Assembly (NCBI GenBank): GCA_034211175.1
Contig: JAXHUH010000077.1
Location: forward strand, 1-46,244
Source: JAXHUH01 sp034211175
GTDB lineage: Bacteria > Actinomycetota > Acidimicrobiia > Acidimicrobiales > CAIXPF01
Length of the DNA stretch: 46,244 nt
Direction of reading: 5' to 3'
How positions within the stretch are numbered: position 1 is the first letter of the stretch; each line of letters starts with the position of its first letter. A program made the position numbers and the translations under genes. This document shows, piece after piece, positions 23,859 to 31,847 of this stretch. Under the pieces are notes generated by a model that saw nothing but the letters and a program-made list of their open reading frames with translations, made no database searches and was not told the DNA's origin.

Positions 23859-24965
23859 TCAGCCGGCGACGGTCGTCGTGGTGGACGCGCTCGACCCGAC
23901 GGTGGTGGTCGTGGAGCCCGAGCCGCCGGACGCCGGTGCGACCGTCGTGGTGGGCGGCGGACTCGACGTCGAGCTCGTGGACGTCGTCGAGGTCGTTTCG
24001 GGCGCCGGCAGGGCGGGATCGTCGGTCACCGCCGTGCCCGTTCCGTCCGCCTCCGGCTCCGGCTCCTCGGCCGTGCTCACCCCGGTGGTTGCGTCGTCGG
24101 ATTCGCCCTGGGCGATGCGTGCCGGGGCCGTTGCCGCGTCCGGCCTCGTCACCTCGTCATCGACGGTTGTTGCGTCCGTGACCGACGTCGTGCCCTCCTC
24201 CTCGTCCGACTCGCACCTCTCCTCCCATGCGGGGAGTGGGCGGTAGTCGAAGTAGTCGGCTCGGCCGACCGGACCGCTCACGCTGTTCTGTGGCGGCACG
24301 ATCGCAGACTCAGGTTCCGGGTCGCCGTTCTCACCGGGAGCCTCGAACTTGACCGTGAGGTCCTGGCGGCCACCGGTCACCGTGTAGACGAGTTGTGCGT
24401 ACATGGCGACGGGGTCGCTCACCGAGTCGATCTCATCCGAGAGGGTGACCGTGACACTGCCGGGGCCCAGCTGGACGTCGTCGACCTCGAGGCCGACCGG
24501 AGCCTCGTTCTGCAGGTCGAGGTCCGCCGGTAACGGAGTGTTGGGGTTCGCCGTGGTCGTGGGGCCGCCATCGTTCGCCGTGGTCGTGGGGCCGCCATCG
24601 GAGGGATCCGAGCTGCTCGCGTCGGCCTCGGAGCGGCGGATGCCCGCGAGCAGGGCTTCGATGTCAGGCGTACCGAGCGAGAGGAGGGCGTCGAGGCGGG
24701 CCTCCTCATGGTCCGCCACGGCCCCGACCACGAGGGGAAACAGTCGTCCCCCCTCTTCTTCGGGAGCCCACAGGTACACGCACACAGGTGCGGTGCGGCC
24801 GGTGGTGGTGTCGATGGCCGCCGCGGCCTCTGTATCCCCCGTGCCATCGTCCTCGGGGAGCGGGGTCAGCGCGCGAGGTTGGTCGTCGGTCGGGATCAGC
24901 GAGCACGCCGAGAGCGCGGCCGTGACCAGGAGGGCGCCGAGGGGCACCGGTAGCCGATGGGTCAT
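23859..24965 (-). CDS. Lipoprotein with GerMN domain, shortened LpqB-like
   Basis: This is a 368-residue secreted lipoprotein and the last gene of the mtrA-mtrB-lpqB-type operon. The signal peptide has a lipobox LSAC with the acylated Cys at 21. A GerMN domain covers about 55-205, split by a Thr/Gly/Asp-rich insert containing a duplicated nine-residue unit; LVYTVTGG near 190 is typical. Mycobacterial LpqB is near 580 residues and continues into a beta-propeller. Here that part is missing and replaced by a Ser/Thr/Pro/Glu-rich tail (about 245-368), probably a disordered wall-spanning segment. Its start overlaps the mtrB stop by one base (TGATG). LpqB modulates MtrB signalling in relatives. Confidence 0.85.
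   Translation of the reverse strand: MTHRLPVPLGALLVTAALSACSLIPTDDQPRALTPLPEDDGTGDTEAAAAIDTTTGRTAPVCVYLWAPEEEGGRLFPLVVGAVADHEEARLDALLSLGTPDIEALLAGIRRSEADASSSDPSDGGPTTTANDGGPTTTANPNTPLPADLDLQNEAPVGLEVDDVQLGPGSVTVTLSDEIDSVSDPVAMYAQLVYTVTGGRQDLTVKFEAPGENGDPEPESAIVPPQNSVSGPVGRADYFDYRPLPAWEERCESDEEEGTTSVTDATTVDDEVTRPDAATAPARIAQGESDDATTGVSTAEEPEPEADGTGTAVTDDPALPAPETTSTTSTSSTSSPPPTTTVAPASGGSGSTTTTVGSSASTTTTVAG
24547..24600 (-). repeat. Exact 27-bp tandem duplication inside the lipoprotein gene
   Basis: Two identical 27-bp units (24547-24573 and 24574-24600) encode the nine residues GGPTTTAND-type segment twice. They lie in a flexible insert of the GerMN region. Exact identity implies a recent event. 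Confidence 0.9.
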
Positions 24966-26452
24966 CAGATCGCCTCGACCGTCAGCTCTTCGCCGCTGGC
25001 ATCGGCGAGGTCCGGCGCGGGTTCGTCCTCGAAGGCATCGATCTCGTCGGCCCGGGTCGGGAGGCGAACGACGAAGCGCGCCCCGCTCCGACCGTCGGCG
25101 TGCTCCTCGACCCAGATGCGACCGCCGTGGAGCGCCGCGTGCTCGCGGACCAGCGACAGCCCGAGGCCGGTGCCGGAGTCGGAGCCCCGGCGGCCCGAGC
25201 CGCTGCCCCGGGAGAAGCGGTCGAAGATGATCTCCCGCTCCTCGACGGGGACACCGGGCCCCTCGTCCTCCACGACGATCTCGACCTCGTCGATGTAGCC
25301 GTGCTCGGGGTGGGACACCGTCACCTTCGTCGCGCCGTTGCCGTACTTGCGGGCGTTCTCCAACAGGTTGGACACGATCTGGCCGAGGCGGCGCCGGTCG
25401 GCGAGGACGATCAGGCTGTCCATACCCAGCGACATCTCCACCGGGACCGGCGGATCGGTCGTGTGGCGGACCACGGCCTCGACGAACTCGCCGACCATCA
25501 GGGGGCCGACGTCGAGGTGCTGGGCGCCCGCGTCGAACCGGGAGATCTCGAGCAGGTCCTCGACGAGCTGCTGGAACCGCACCACGTCCTCGGAGAGAAG
25601 GTCGAGGGCGGTCTGGGCCCGGTCGGGCATGTCGTCGCGGCGCTTCTCGAGGACCTCGATCGACGCGGCCAGCGTCATCAGCGGCGAGCGCAGCTCGTGG
25701 CTCACGTCGGAGGCGAACCGGGCGTCGCGCTCGATGCGGTCCTGGAGCTTCTCGGCCATGTTGTTGAACGAGCGCACCAGGCCGTCGAGATCGGGGTCGG
25801 CGTCGATGGTCGGCAGCCGGGTCTCGAGCTGGTCGCCGGCGATCGCCTCGGCCGCCCGGCTGACCGAGGCCAACGGCGCCAGCACCCGGCGGCTGGCCCA
25901 TCGCCCGACCGCGGCGCCGGCCAGGGTGGTCAGGACGCCGGCGCCGAGCAGCGCGATGGCGAGCTGCTCGAGGTTGTCCTCGATGTCGGTGAGCGGGACC
26001 GGTTCGTAGTACTCCGCCACCTCGCCGGTCGCGGTCGGGATGGCGATGCCCACCGCGACGAGGGTGCTGCCGCTCTGGTCGTACGTCATCATGCCGGTGT
26101 TGCCGGCGTTGACCCAGGTGCGCAGTTCGATCGGCGGCGGCTCCGACCCGGTCGCGACCTTCACGATCGGGTTGGGGTCGTTCGGCATGAACAGCTGCGG
26201 CCGGCCGTCACGGGGTGTGGGCAACCCGCGCACCGCCTCGGCGATCGACTCGGCCGACGCGTCGATGCGGTCCTGGAGCTGCTCGGCGTTGGAGTACGCC
26301 TGGGTACGGACCAGGCCCTCCATGCGGTCGAGCTGGTTCGACCGGATGAGCGCGAACGTCGACCCCGCCAGGAGCGCCGAGAGCAGCATCGAGCCCAGCG
26401 CGAACGACAACATGATCCGGGCCCGAAGGCCCAAGCGTCGACGAGAACTCAT
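24965..26452 (-). CDS. mtrB: Sensor histidine kinase, MtrB-like
   Basis: This is a 495-residue membrane histidine kinase and the partner of the MtrA-like regulator encoded 43 bp upstream. Membrane helices are at about 14-37 and 163-184, with an extracytoplasmic sensor domain between. A HAMP domain follows (about 186-240). The dimerisation helix has the phospho-accepting His252 in ASDVSHELRSPLMTL. The ATPase domain has the N box (NLLENARKYG), G1 (VEDEGPGVP) and G2 (GTGLGLSLV). In mycobacteria and corynebacteria MtrAB controls cell-wall and osmotic genes. The order with an LpqB-like lipoprotein supports the assignment. Confidence 0.92.
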   Translation of the reverse strand: MSSRRRLGLRARIMLSFALGSMLLSALLAGSTFALIRSNQLDRMEGLVRTQAYSNAEQLQDRIDASAESIAEAVRGLPTPRDGRPQLFMPNDPNPIVKVATGSEPPPIELRTWVNAGNTGMMTYDQSGSTLVAVGIAIPTATGEVAEYYEPVPLTDIEDNLEQLAIALLGAGVLTTLAGAAVGRWASRRVLAPLASVSRAAEAIAGDQLETRLPTIDADPDLDGLVRSFNNMAEKLQDRIERDARFASDVSHELRSPLMTLAASIEVLEKRRDDMPDRAQTALDLLSEDVVRFQQLVEDLLEISRFDAGAQHLDVGPLMVGEFVEAVVRHTTDPPVPVEMSLGMDSLIVLADRRRLGQIVSNLLENARKYGNGATKVTVSHPEHGYIDEVEIVVEDEGPGVPVEEREIIFDRFSRGSGSGRRGSDSGTGLGLSLVREHAALHGGRIWVEEHADGRSGARFVVRLPTRADEIDAFEDEPAPDLADASGEELTVEAI

Positions 26453-26495
26453 CGAACCCTTCCCTCACACCGCCCGCCTGCGGTGTCGGCGCCTG

Positions 26496-27194
26496 TCAGG
26501 ACTGCAGCTTGTAGCCCAGGCCCCGCACCGTCACCACGTGTCGAGGATTGGCCGGATCGGACTCGATCTTCGTCCGCAGCCGACGCACGTGGACGTCGAC
26601 CAGTCGGCCATCACCGAAGTAACCGTACCCCCAGACCCGCTCCAGCAGCACCTCACGACTGAAGACGCGGCCCGGCCCGGAGGCGAGCTCGCACAGGAGG
26701 CGGAACTCCGTCTTCGTGAGGTGGACCTCGTCGTTGGCCAGCATCACGCGGCCCTCGTCCGGCATGATCTCGAGGTCGCCGAACTTGAGGTTGGACGTCG
26801 CCGGATCGGTGATGCGCACCCGCCGGAGCAGGGCACGGATGCGCGCCGACAGCTCCTTCGGCGCGAACGGCTTGGTCAGGTAGTCGTCGGCCCCGGCCTC
26901 GAGGCCGGCCACGACGTCGTGCGTGTCGTTTCGGGCCGTGACCATGACGATCGGGACGTCACTGGTGCGGCGGATCGAGCGGCAGACCTCGAACCCGTCG
27001 ATGCCCGGAAGCATGATGTCGATGAGGACGACATCGGTCGGTGCGCGAGTGAACACGTCGAGGGCGTCCTCGCCGTTGTCCGACTCCTCCACCTCCCAGC
27101 CCTCGTCCTCGAGAGCCAGCTTCACGGCGGCGCGGATTCGCTCGTCGTCTTCGACGGTCAGGATGCGGGTTCCCACAGAACAATGGTGCCGCAT
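26496..27194 (-). CDS. mtrA: OmpR-family response regulator, MtrA-like
   Basis: This is a 232-residue response regulator. The receiver domain has the acidic pair at 16-17 (VEDDE), phospho-acceptor Asp59 in VVLIDIMLPG and Lys108 in YLTKPF. The winged-helix domain has KTEFRLLCELASGPGRVFSRE and RLVDVHVRRLRTKIE, ending TVRGLGYKL. The C-terminal half matches MtrA closely (VLLERVWGYGYFGDGRLVDVHV). It is followed by mtrB and the lpqB-like gene. Two starts are possible: ATG at 27194 or GTG at 27176, which gives an N-terminus closer to usual MtrA. No ribosome binding site decides between them. Confidence 0.93.
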   Translation of the reverse strand: MRHHCSVGTRILTVEDDERIRAAVKLALEDEGWEVEESDNGEDALDVFTRAPTDVVLIDIMLPGIDGFEVCRSIRRTSDVPIVMVTARNDTHDVVAGLEAGADDYLTKPFAPKELSARIRALLRRVRITDPATSNLKFGDLEIMPDEGRVMLANDEVHLTKTEFRLLCELASGPGRVFSREVLLERVWGYGYFGDGRLVDVHVRRLRTKIESDPANPRHVVTVRGLGYKLQS

Positions 27195-27314
27195 TCGCAG
27201 CCCGTTCGTGCTGATTCGACGGCATTTTTCGCGCGGATCGTCACGATCGGCGCAGGTCAGGCGCCTGTGGACCGGCGACGGAGGTGACGAAGCGGTTGCG
27301 GGACGGTGTCGCGC

Positions 27315-28112
27315 TCAGGCGTCCGCGGCGCCCGCGGCCCGCAGCAGGGCCCGCAGCGGCTCGAAGATGCGCGGCGCCGCGGCGAGCGTGAACGCCGACG
27401 ACGGCGGCCCGCCGTCGAGGTCGCCGAGCACGGCACCGGCCTCGCTGGCGACGAGCGCGCCGGCCGCGTAGTCCCAGACGTTGAGGCCCTTCTCGTAGTA
27501 CCCGTCGAGGCGGCCACGGGCGACCGCGCACAGGTCGACCGAGGCCGCTCCGAGCCGGCGGATGTCGCGGACCTCGCCGATGACGGCCCGCAGGACGTCG
27601 GCCTGGCGGCGGCGCCGGTCGGGCTCGTAGGAGAACCCCGTCCCGACGAGGGCGGTGGCCAGGTCGCGGTGGTCGTTCACCCGGATCGGGGCGTCGTTGC
27701 AGAACGCGCCGCCGCCGAGCGTGGCGGTGAACGTCTCCCGGTGGAGCGGGTCGGCGACCGCGCCGGCGACGACGACACCGTCGACCTCGGCGGCGATCGA
27801 GATGGCGAACCCGGCGAGCCCGTAGAAGAAGTTGGTCGTGCCGTCGATCGGGTCGATGATCCAGCGGACCCCGGAGGCGCCGGCGTGGTCGGCGCCCTCC
27901 TCGCCGACGACGCCGTCGTCGGGCCGGGCGTCGAGCAGCATGGTCACGATGCGGCGCTCGGCCGCCCGGTCGACCTCGGTGACGACGTCGGTCGGGGACG
28001 ACTTGGTGTCGTGGCCATGGGCGTCGTCGACCCGGGACGCAACCATTGCCGCCGTGTCGTCGGCGACGGTGCGTGCGAGGGCGACCAGATCGGTGGGGCG
28101 GGGGGTCTCCAC
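27315..28112 (-). CDS. suhB: Inositol monophosphatase family protein
   Basis: This is a 265-residue magnesium-dependent phosphatase of the IMPase/SuhB fold. Metal-binding motifs are GEEG at 70-73, WIIDPIDGTTNFFYG at 84-98 and WDYAAGALVASEAGA near 212-226. Substrate may be inositol phosphate (useful for phosphatidylinositol mannosides here), histidinol phosphate or another small phosphate ester; the sequence does not decide. The GTG start at 28112 has a TAGCCT box 7 nt upstream, so it is probably leaderless. It lies 120 bp upstream of mtrA on the same strand. Confidence 0.88.
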   Translation of the reverse strand: METPRPTDLVALARTVADDTAAMVASRVDDAHGHDTKSSPTDVVTEVDRAAERRIVTMLLDARPDDGVVGEEGADHAGASGVRWIIDPIDGTTNFFYGLAGFAISIAAEVDGVVVAGAVADPLHRETFTATLGGGAFCNDAPIRVNDHRDLATALVGTGFSYEPDRRRRQADVLRAVIGEVRDIRRLGAASVDLCAVARGRLDGYYEKGLNVWDYAAGALVASEAGAVLGDLDGGPPSSAFTLAAAPRIFEPLRALLRAAGAADA

Positions 28113-28119
28113 CGACGCG

Positions 28120-28125
28120 AGGCTA
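28120..28125 (-). promoter_or_regulatory. -10 box TAGCCT, leaderless start of the IMPase gene
   Basis: TAGCCT on the minus strand ends 7 nt before the GTG at 28112. Confidence 0.45.
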
Positions 28126-28210
28126 CCTGCGATGGCCGCCGACCCTCGTCGTACCCGCCGCCGTCGTGCTCAGCGGAGGCGGGGCGTCCGTTCGGTCGCC
28201 GGGGGACGGC

Positions 28211-28486
28211 TCAGCGCCGGTCGCGGGTGATGTCCCACTCGCCCATGGCCCGCAGCGTGAGCACGGCGATCACCGCGACGCCGACGGCCCCGGCCACGGC
28301 ACCGACGAACCCGCCGAGCCCGACCCAGACGCCGCAGTCGCCCGAGCACTGCAGGTCCATCACCGCGTAGCCGATCAGCCCGCCGCACAGGCCGGCGACG
28401 ACGATGGCGACGAACGCCACGATCCGCGCCACCAGCGGGGGTGCGGCCGTGCCGCCACCGGGTCGGGGAGCCGGGTCCTCACTCAT
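28211..28486 (-). CDS. Small two-helix membrane protein
   Basis: This is a 91-residue protein of unknown function. A Pro/Gly-rich N-terminus is followed by two hydrophobic segments at about 19-42 and 53-78. Between them is a short loop with two Cys (QCSGDCG), which could form a disulphide if outside. The end is charged (RAMGEWDITRDRR). A TAACCT box lies 9 nt before the ATG. It is flanked by IMPase and YbaK-type genes on the same strand, without overlap. Confidence 0.7.
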   Translation of the reverse strand: MSEDPAPRPGGGTAAPPLVARIVAFVAIVVAGLCGGLIGYAVMDLQCSGDCGVWVGLGGFVGAVAGAVGVAVIAVLTLRAMGEWDITRDRR

Positions 28487-28495
28487 CGGCCGGGG

Positions 28496-28501
28496 AGGTT
28501 A
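28496..28501 (-). promoter_or_regulatory. -10 box TAACCT of the small membrane protein gene
   Basis: TAACCT on the minus strand ends 9 nt before the ATG at 28486, consistent with a leaderless or nearly leaderless mRNA. Confidence 0.45.
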
Positions 28502-28611
28502 CCGCTCCGCATCGGTGTGCGACCACGCCCGCCGAACGCCGTGCGGTCGTGCCGAAGCCGGGCGCCGTGGCCGGGCTGGCGCAGAGGGCGGGCGCCGGTC
28601 GGTCGCCGGGC

Positions 28612-29172
28612 TCAACCGGTCGGGCCGGCGACCTCGGCGACCCGTGCGCCGGCCGCCTCAACGAGGGCCCGGGGCTCGGCGGCGAACACGTGCCGGGGAG
28701 TGCCCGCCGCGGCCCACACCTCGTCGTGGCGCAGGACCCCGGGGTCGACGAAGCACCGCAGCCGGCCGGCGAGGCCGAAGGGCGCCACGCCGCCGATGGC
28801 GACGCCGGTGGCCGCCCGGACCTCGTCGGCCGAGGCGCGCCGCGCCCGCCGCCCGGACGCGGCCGCCGCGAGCTTGTCGGGATCGAGCCGGTCGTCGCCG
28901 GCGACCAGGGCGAGCACGACCTCGGCGGTGGTCGAGGTCGGGTCGTCGGTGGTCGTGCCGCCGGTGTCGGGGTCGCCGTCCCGGGGGACGTCCTCGACGA
29001 CGAACACGAGCGACTTCACGATCTGGGCGACCTCGCAGCCGATGGCGGCGGCCGCATCGGCCGCGGTGCGGGTGCCGTCGGGGAACTCGACGGGCACGAC
29101 GGCCAGGCCGGCGGTGGCGGCCGCGGCGACGACGGCGGCGACGGTCGGGGGGTGTGCGATCTCGTCGGTCAC
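28612..29172 (-). CDS. YbaK/EbsC-family aminoacyl-tRNA deacylase
   Basis: This is a 186-residue protein of the YbaK/ProX fold. Members hydrolyse mischarged tRNAs such as Ala- or Cys-tRNA(Pro). The core is visible: AAAIGCEVAQIVKSLVFVV with the conserved Lys, VVLALVAGDDRLD, then TGVAIGGVAPFG, the loop typical of the family. A Gly/Thr/Asp-rich insert of about 20 residues (near 70-90) interrupts the sheet after the conserved Lys and is unusual. The GTG at 29172 is chosen because homology starts just after it. The gene is divergent from the Nudix-dinB pair with 60 bp between starts. Confidence 0.85.
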   Translation of the reverse strand: MTDEIAHPPTVAAVVAAAATAGLAVVPVEFPDGTRTAADAAAAIGCEVAQIVKSLVFVVEDVPRDGDPDTGGTTTDDPTSTTAEVVLALVAGDDRLDPDKLAAAASGRRARRASADEVRAATGVAIGGVAPFGLAGRLRCFVDPGVLRHDEVWAAAGTPRHVFAAEPRALVEAAGARVAEVAGPTG

Positions 29173-29220
29173 GCCCGACAGCCTGCACGCGCCGTCAGGG
29201 TCGTGCGCAGTCGGTTCTGC

Positions 29221-29226
29221 AAGACT
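29221..29226 (+). promoter_or_regulatory. -10-like box AAGACT before the Nudix gene
   Basis: AAGACT ends 6 nt before the ATG at 29233. It fits the spacing seen at other leaderless starts here but has A instead of T at the first position. Confidence 0.35.
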
Positions 29227-29232
29227 GGCCGG

Positions 29233-29721
29233 ATGCGACGCTGGACGGTCGGGGGAGCGCTCCTCGAGGGGCCCGGCGGGCTGCTCCTGGTGCGCAACCG
29301 CCGCCGCAACGGCCGCGCGGACTGGACACCGCCCGGCGGGGTCATCGACGAGGGCGAGACCGTGCTCGGGGGCCTCACCCGCGAGGTCGCCGAGGAGACG
29401 GGCCTGCGGGTCTCCGAGTGGGAGGGCCCGGTCTACGAGATCGACGCGCTCGCCACCGGCCTCGGCTGGCAGCTGCGCGTCGAGGTCCACCGCGCCGTCG
29501 CCTACGAGGGCGAGCTCGCCATCGACGACCCCGACGGCATCGTCGAGCTCGCCCGGTTCGTCTCGGCCGACGAGTGCGACCACCACCTCGCCGCCGCCCA
29601 CCTCTGGGTGCGCGAGCCGCTCCTCGCCTGGCTGGGCGAGCGATGGTCCGGGACCCGCCGGTTCGGGTACCGGGTCGACGGCGACGACATCGCCACCCTG
29701 TCGGTCGCCCGCGTCGCGTGA
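29233..29721 (+). CDS. Nudix hydrolase
   Basis: This is a 162-residue hydrolase of nucleoside-diphosphate-linked compounds. The Nudix box at 36-58 is complete: G36, E42, REVAEE at 50-55 and G57 match G-x5-E-x7-REUxEExGU. The N-terminal strand MRRWTVGGALLEGPGGLLLV and the substrate region are MutT-like. Its stop overlaps the start of dinB as GTGA, so the two are coupled. This pairing suggests cleaning of oxidised nucleotides alongside translesion synthesis, but the substrate is not determined. Confidence 0.9.
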   Translation: MRRWTVGGALLEGPGGLLLVRNRRRNGRADWTPPGGVIDEGETVLGGLTREVAEETGLRVSEWEGPVYEIDALATGLGWQLRVEVHRAVAYEGELAIDDPDGIVELARFVSADECDHHLAAAHLWVREPLLAWLGERWSGTRRFGYRVDGDDIATLSVARVA

Positions 29722-31121
29722 ACCGCGAACGGGCGGGCCCACCGGTCGCCGATGCGACGCGCCGGGAGGCCCGCTGGGAGCGGGCCGTGCTCCACGTCGA
29801 CATGGACGCCTTCTACGTCTCGGTCGAGCTGCTCCGCCGCCCCGAGCTCGTGGGACGCCCGGTCGTGGTCGGCGGCACGGGGGACCGCGGCGTCGTCGCC
29901 TCCGCGTCCTACGAGGCCCGCGCCCACGGTGTGCGCTCGGCGATGCCCACGGCCCGCGCCCGGCGCTGCTGCCCCGACGCCGTGTTCCTGCCCGGCGACC
30001 ACGCCCGCTACCGCGAGGTGAGCGAGTCGGTGATGGCCCGGTTCCGGGCGGTCACGCCCCTCGTCGAGCCGCTCTCGCTCGACGAGGCGTTCCTCGACGT
30101 CACCGGCGCCCAGCAGCTCTCGGGGCCGCCCACCGCCATCGCCGCCCGGCTGCGGGCCGAGGTGGCCGAGGGGGAGGGACTCGACTGCTCGGTCGGGGTC
30201 GCGCCGAGCAAGTTCCTGGCCAAGCTTGCGTCCGAGGCGGCCAAGCCGATCGCCGACCGGCGCGGGCCCCGGCCCGGCCGGGGCGTCGTCACCGTGCGCC
30301 GCGGCGAGGAGCTGGCGTTCCTCCACCCGCTGGGCGTCGAGGCCCTGTGGGGCGTGGGGCCGGCGACGCTCGCCCGGCTCCACGGGCTCGGGGTGCGCAC
30401 GGTCGGCCAGCTCGCCGCCCTGCCCGAGCAGGCGGTCGTCGCCGCGCTCGGCGACGGGGTGGGGCGCCACCTGTGGGCCCTGGCCCACGCCCGCGACGAC
30501 CGCCCCGTCGAGGTCGACCGCCCGACGAAGTCGATCAGCCACGAGGAGACCTTCGAGGTCGACATCCACGATCGGGACGCGCTCGAGCGGGAGGTCGTCC
30601 GCCTGGCCGACGCCGTCGGGGCCCGACTGCGCAGCGGCGGGCTGACCGCGAAGACCGTCAACCTCAAGGTCCGCTTCGGCGACTTCCGCTCGATCACCCG
30701 CTCGGTGACGCTGTCGCAGCCGTTCGACTCGGGGCGGGTCCTGGCGACCGAGGCCCGCCAGCTCCTCGCCGCCGTCGGGGTCGAGGGCCCGGGCGTGCGG
30801 CTCCTGGGCGTCGGTGCGTCGGGCCTGGGCCGCGATCGGCCACAGCAGCTGTCGCTCGAGGACCTGGCCGGCGGTGATGGTTCGGCCGGCGCAGCCGGCG
30901 GCGGCGACCCCGAGTCGTGGCGCACGACCGAGGGTGTCGTGGACGCCATCCGCGAGCGCTTCGGCGTCGGCGCGATCCGCCCCGCGGCGGCCGTGTCCCC
31001 CGATCAACAGGCCGGGGCCGTGGGCGACCGATCCCCGTGGGGGCCCGACCGCCGTTCCCCCGACGAGCGGCCGTCGAAAAACCGTCGAGGGCGCAGCTCT
31101 AGCGACCGGCCCGGTCGCTAG
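29718..31121 (+). CDS. dinB: DNA polymerase IV (Y-family)
   Basis: This 467-residue translesion polymerase has all Y-family landmarks. HVDMDAFYVSVE (27-38) carries the first catalytic Asp, SYEARAHGVRSAMP follows, and PLSLDEAFLDVT (118-129) carries the Asp-Glu pair. The thumb has the helix-hairpin-helix GVGPATLARLHGLGVRTVGQL, and the little-finger domain includes RPTKSISHEETF. A beta-clamp-binding sequence QQLSLEDL is near 375. A long Gly/Asp/Arg-rich tail of about 90 residues follows. The GTG start overlaps the Nudix stop. No LexA-type box is seen upstream of the pair. A perfect palindrome covers its stop codon. Confidence 0.93.
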   Translation: MNRERAGPPVADATRREARWERAVLHVDMDAFYVSVELLRRPELVGRPVVVGGTGDRGVVASASYEARAHGVRSAMPTARARRCCPDAVFLPGDHARYREVSESVMARFRAVTPLVEPLSLDEAFLDVTGAQQLSGPPTAIAARLRAEVAEGEGLDCSVGVAPSKFLAKLASEAAKPIADRRGPRPGRGVVTVRRGEELAFLHPLGVEALWGVGPATLARLHGLGVRTVGQLAALPEQAVVAALGDGVGRHLWALAHARDDRPVEVDRPTKSISHEETFEVDIHDRDALEREVVRLADAVGARLRSGGLTAKTVNLKVRFGDFRSITRSVTLSQPFDSGRVLATEARQLLAAVGVEGPGVRLLGVGASGLGRDRPQQLSLEDLAGGDGSAGAAGGGDPESWRTTEGVVDAIRERFGVGAIRPAAAVSPDQQAGAVGDRSPWGPDRRSPDERPSKNRRGRSSSDRPGR

Positions 31122-31124
31122 AAT
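31099..31124 (+). promoter_or_regulatory. Palindrome at the dinB stop overlapping a TAGAAT -10 box
   Basis: CTAGCGACCG (31099-31108), spacer GCC, CGGTCGCTAG (31112-31121) is a perfect 10-bp inverted repeat whose end is the dinB TAG stop. TAGAAT (31119-31124), a near-consensus -10, starts within the right arm and reads toward the DUF3040 gene with a leader of about 125 nt. It could be a terminator, an operator, or both. Confidence 0.55.
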
Positions 31125-31257
31125 CGTGACCGTCGGCTCGGAGGGGCATGTCGGTACGTGGGTCGTTGGTCCCGGACCAGCGGTCCTCGTTGGCTGTTGC
31201 CTCTGCGCTGTGCGACACTCTCCGAACCAGGCAATCAGGGCAGGAAGGGAAGCCGCC

Positions 31258-31635
31258 GTGCCGCTTTCCGAGGACGAGCAGCGAATCCTCCAAGAGATCG
31301 AAGAACGGCTCTACGAGAGCGATCCTGCTCTGGCTCGCGAAGTCAGTTCGACGACGCTGTACAGCCACGCGTTCCGCAACATCAAGTGGGCCGCGCTGGT
31401 GTTCGTGCTCGGCGTCGCGATGCTGGTGCTGACGCTGTCGATCCACTTCCTCCTGGCGTTCGGTGGTTTCACCATCATGTTGGCGTCTGCGCTCTTCATC
31501 GAGCACAACGCGCGCAAGATGGGCCGCGCCGGGTGGCAGCAGATGACCTCGTCGATGCGGGCCGCAGGTCTCAAGGACTACCTGGGCAACACGTCCAACC
31601 GGATGCGCGACCGCTTCAAGCGCGACGAGGAGTGA
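31258..31635 (+). CDS. DUF3040 membrane protein
   Basis: This is a 125-residue protein of the DUF3040 family found next to the division cluster in many Actinobacteria (Rv2169c in M. tuberculosis, from memory). The family-defining start PLSEDEQRILQEIEERLYESDP is followed by two membrane helices at about 42-60 and 64-84. A charged amphipathic tail ends in RMRDRFKRDEE. I use the GTG at 31258, preceded by AGGAAGGGA about 7 nt upstream. Frames further upstream are open but lack the family sequence. Function is unknown; a link to envelope or division is suggested by conserved position. Confidence 0.88.
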   Translation: MPLSEDEQRILQEIEERLYESDPALAREVSSTTLYSHAFRNIKWAALVFVLGVAMLVLTLSIHFLLAFGGFTIMLASALFIEHNARKMGRAGWQQMTSSMRAAGLKDYLGNTSNRMRDRFKRDEE

Positions 31636-31847
31636 TCGCGCCGGGTCCCGGCCCCGGTCGGACCCGGTTGTGACGTCGGCGCAGGCCGACGCTGCGCGCC
31701 GCCCCGCCGACCTGCCCTGACGGTCGCTGCGCGGCCGCGACGGTCCGCCGTCTCGTCTTCCTCCTGCCACACCCCTGCCCCGGGCCTTCCCTCGCTGCGG
31801 GTTCGCGCCCGTGGGCTCCCGCACGGCGACATCACTCGACCCGGACC

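Noticed and set aside
31148..31432. ATG with GGAGGGG just upstream in the DUF3040 leader
   Set aside because: Its frame runs out of phase through the DUF3040 gene and gives a Ser/Arg-rich product. A regulatory upstream ORF is possible but unsupported.
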